From the NCBI GenBank assembly GCA_011523485.1, contig WTGR01000888.1, positions 1 to 5,674 on the forward strand: DNA of 5,674 bases, given 5' to 3'. Shown piece after piece: positions 5,176 to 5,674 of this stretch (position 1 is the first letter of the stretch; each line of letters starts with the position of its first letter). The notes below the pieces were generated by a model. That model was not told the origin of the DNA, did no database searches, and was given only the letters and a program-made list of their open reading frames with translations. Position numbers and translations under genes: made by a program. This stretch comes from Acidobacteriota bacterium (GTDB lineage Bacteria > Acidobacteriota > Vicinamibacteria > Vicinamibacterales > UBA8438).

Positions 5176-5674
5176 TCATGCAATCGTGATCGGCGGCGCG
5201 TCGTCGTCCCGCTCGGCGACGGCGCCGATCACCGCCGCGCGAGTGTAGCCCAACGCATGCAGCCGGTCGATGCACGCCGCGGCCCGAGCCGCGGGTATCC
5301 CGGCCAGGAGCCCGCCGGCGGTCTGCGGGTCGAACAGCAGGGGGTAGCGAGGATCCGCGCCGGCCGTCTCGACGTTGACGACGGCCCGCCGCAGGCGGAC
5401 GTTCTGCGGCTGCAACGAGCTCAGCAGCCCGCGCGCGGCGGTCTCTTCCGCCCCGTCGAGGATCGGCACCGCGTCGAGCGCCACGCAAACGTCGACGCCG
5501 GACGCCTTCGTCATCTCCACCAGGTGACCGAGCAGTCCGAACCCGGTCACATCGGTGCAGGAACGCCCGCCGCTGGCCCGCACCGCCTCGGCCGCGTCCC
5601 GGTTCGAATGGAGCATCGTCCGGATCGCGCCGTCCACCCAGCGCGCCTTCGCCTTGCCCCGCATGTCGGCGGCG
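5176..5674 (-). CDS. selD: Selenophosphate synthetase (selenide, water dikinase), C-terminal part, 5' end outside window
   Basis: SelD makes selenophosphate from selenide and ATP, the selenium donor for selenocysteine tRNA and for 2-selenouridine in tRNA. The frame is open to the right edge and reads AADMRGKAKARWVDG, so the start lies beyond it; the ATG at 5664 is internal. About 165 residues are visible, the second half of the AIRS/PurM-like fold. Diagnostic motifs are CTDVTGFGLLGHL from about residue 39, SSLQPQNVRLRRA from about 85, and LLFDPQTAGGLL from about 112. The N-terminal half with the catalytic Cys/Sec and Lys is missing, so I cannot say whether this SelD is itself a selenoprotein. 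The AADMRGKAKARWV and PQNVRLRRA wording is what I associate with SelD fused behind an FAD-dependent NADH-dehydrogenase-like domain. It ends TGA at 5176-5178, and bcp follows after 21 bp. Confidence 0.
   Translation of the reverse strand, partial: AADMRGKAKARWVDGAIRTMLHSNRDAAEAVRASGGRSCTDVTGFGLLGHLVEMTKASGVDVCVALDAVPILDGAEETAARGLLSSLQPQNVRLRRAVVNVETAGADPRYPLLFDPQTAGGLLAGIPAARAAACIDRLHALGYTRAAVIGAVAERDDDAPPITIA

Noticed and set aside
1..5674. CRISPR arrays, tRNA genes, insertion sequences or tandem repeats
   Set aside because: No repeated unit with spacers, no cloverleaf-like segment and no transposase or terminal repeats were seen on either strand by eye.

Overview
This is a GC-rich bacterial window, densely coded, with five protein genes. 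Two of them run off the window edges. There are no RNA genes, insertion sequences, CRISPR repeats or phage features that I can see. The codon bias, the lipoprotein-type M23 peptidase, the serC/DUF1015 pairing and a DUF4143 ATPase would suit a high-GC Gram-negative such as an Acidobacteriota (Vicinamibacteria-like) or a proteobacterium. That placement is a guess from gene style and is not supported by any marker gene.

Layout: positions 1-924 (+) hold the C-terminal part of an AAA_14/DUF4143-type ATPase whose P-loop end lies left of the window. It converges with a block of minus-strand genes that fills the rest. Read in the direction of transcription (right to left), this block is: the C-terminal part of selenophosphate synthetase (selD, entering from the right edge), a Bcp/PrxQ thioredoxin-dependent peroxiredoxin, a lipoprotein M23 endopeptidase, a DUF1015 protein, and phosphoserine aminotransferase (serC). 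A GC-rich inverted repeat lies between the ATPase gene and serC where they converge.

The minus-strand genes appear to form two transcription units. selD and bcp are 21 bp apart, with a clear Shine-Dalgarno for bcp. A gap of about 73 bp with a GC hairpin and an extended -10-like element then precedes the M23 gene. M23, DUF1015 and serC are 13 bp and 7 bp apart and are probably co-transcribed, with translational coupling at both junctions. The second unit joins a cell-wall hydrolase to serine biosynthesis. The DUF1015-serC pairing is a recurrent association and hints at a serine-related role for DUF1015.

I did not find a clearly new system. The points most worth a second look are the DUF1015-serC coupling, the Asp variant of the M23 HxH motif, and signs that selD is the NAD(P)H-dehydrogenase-fused type.
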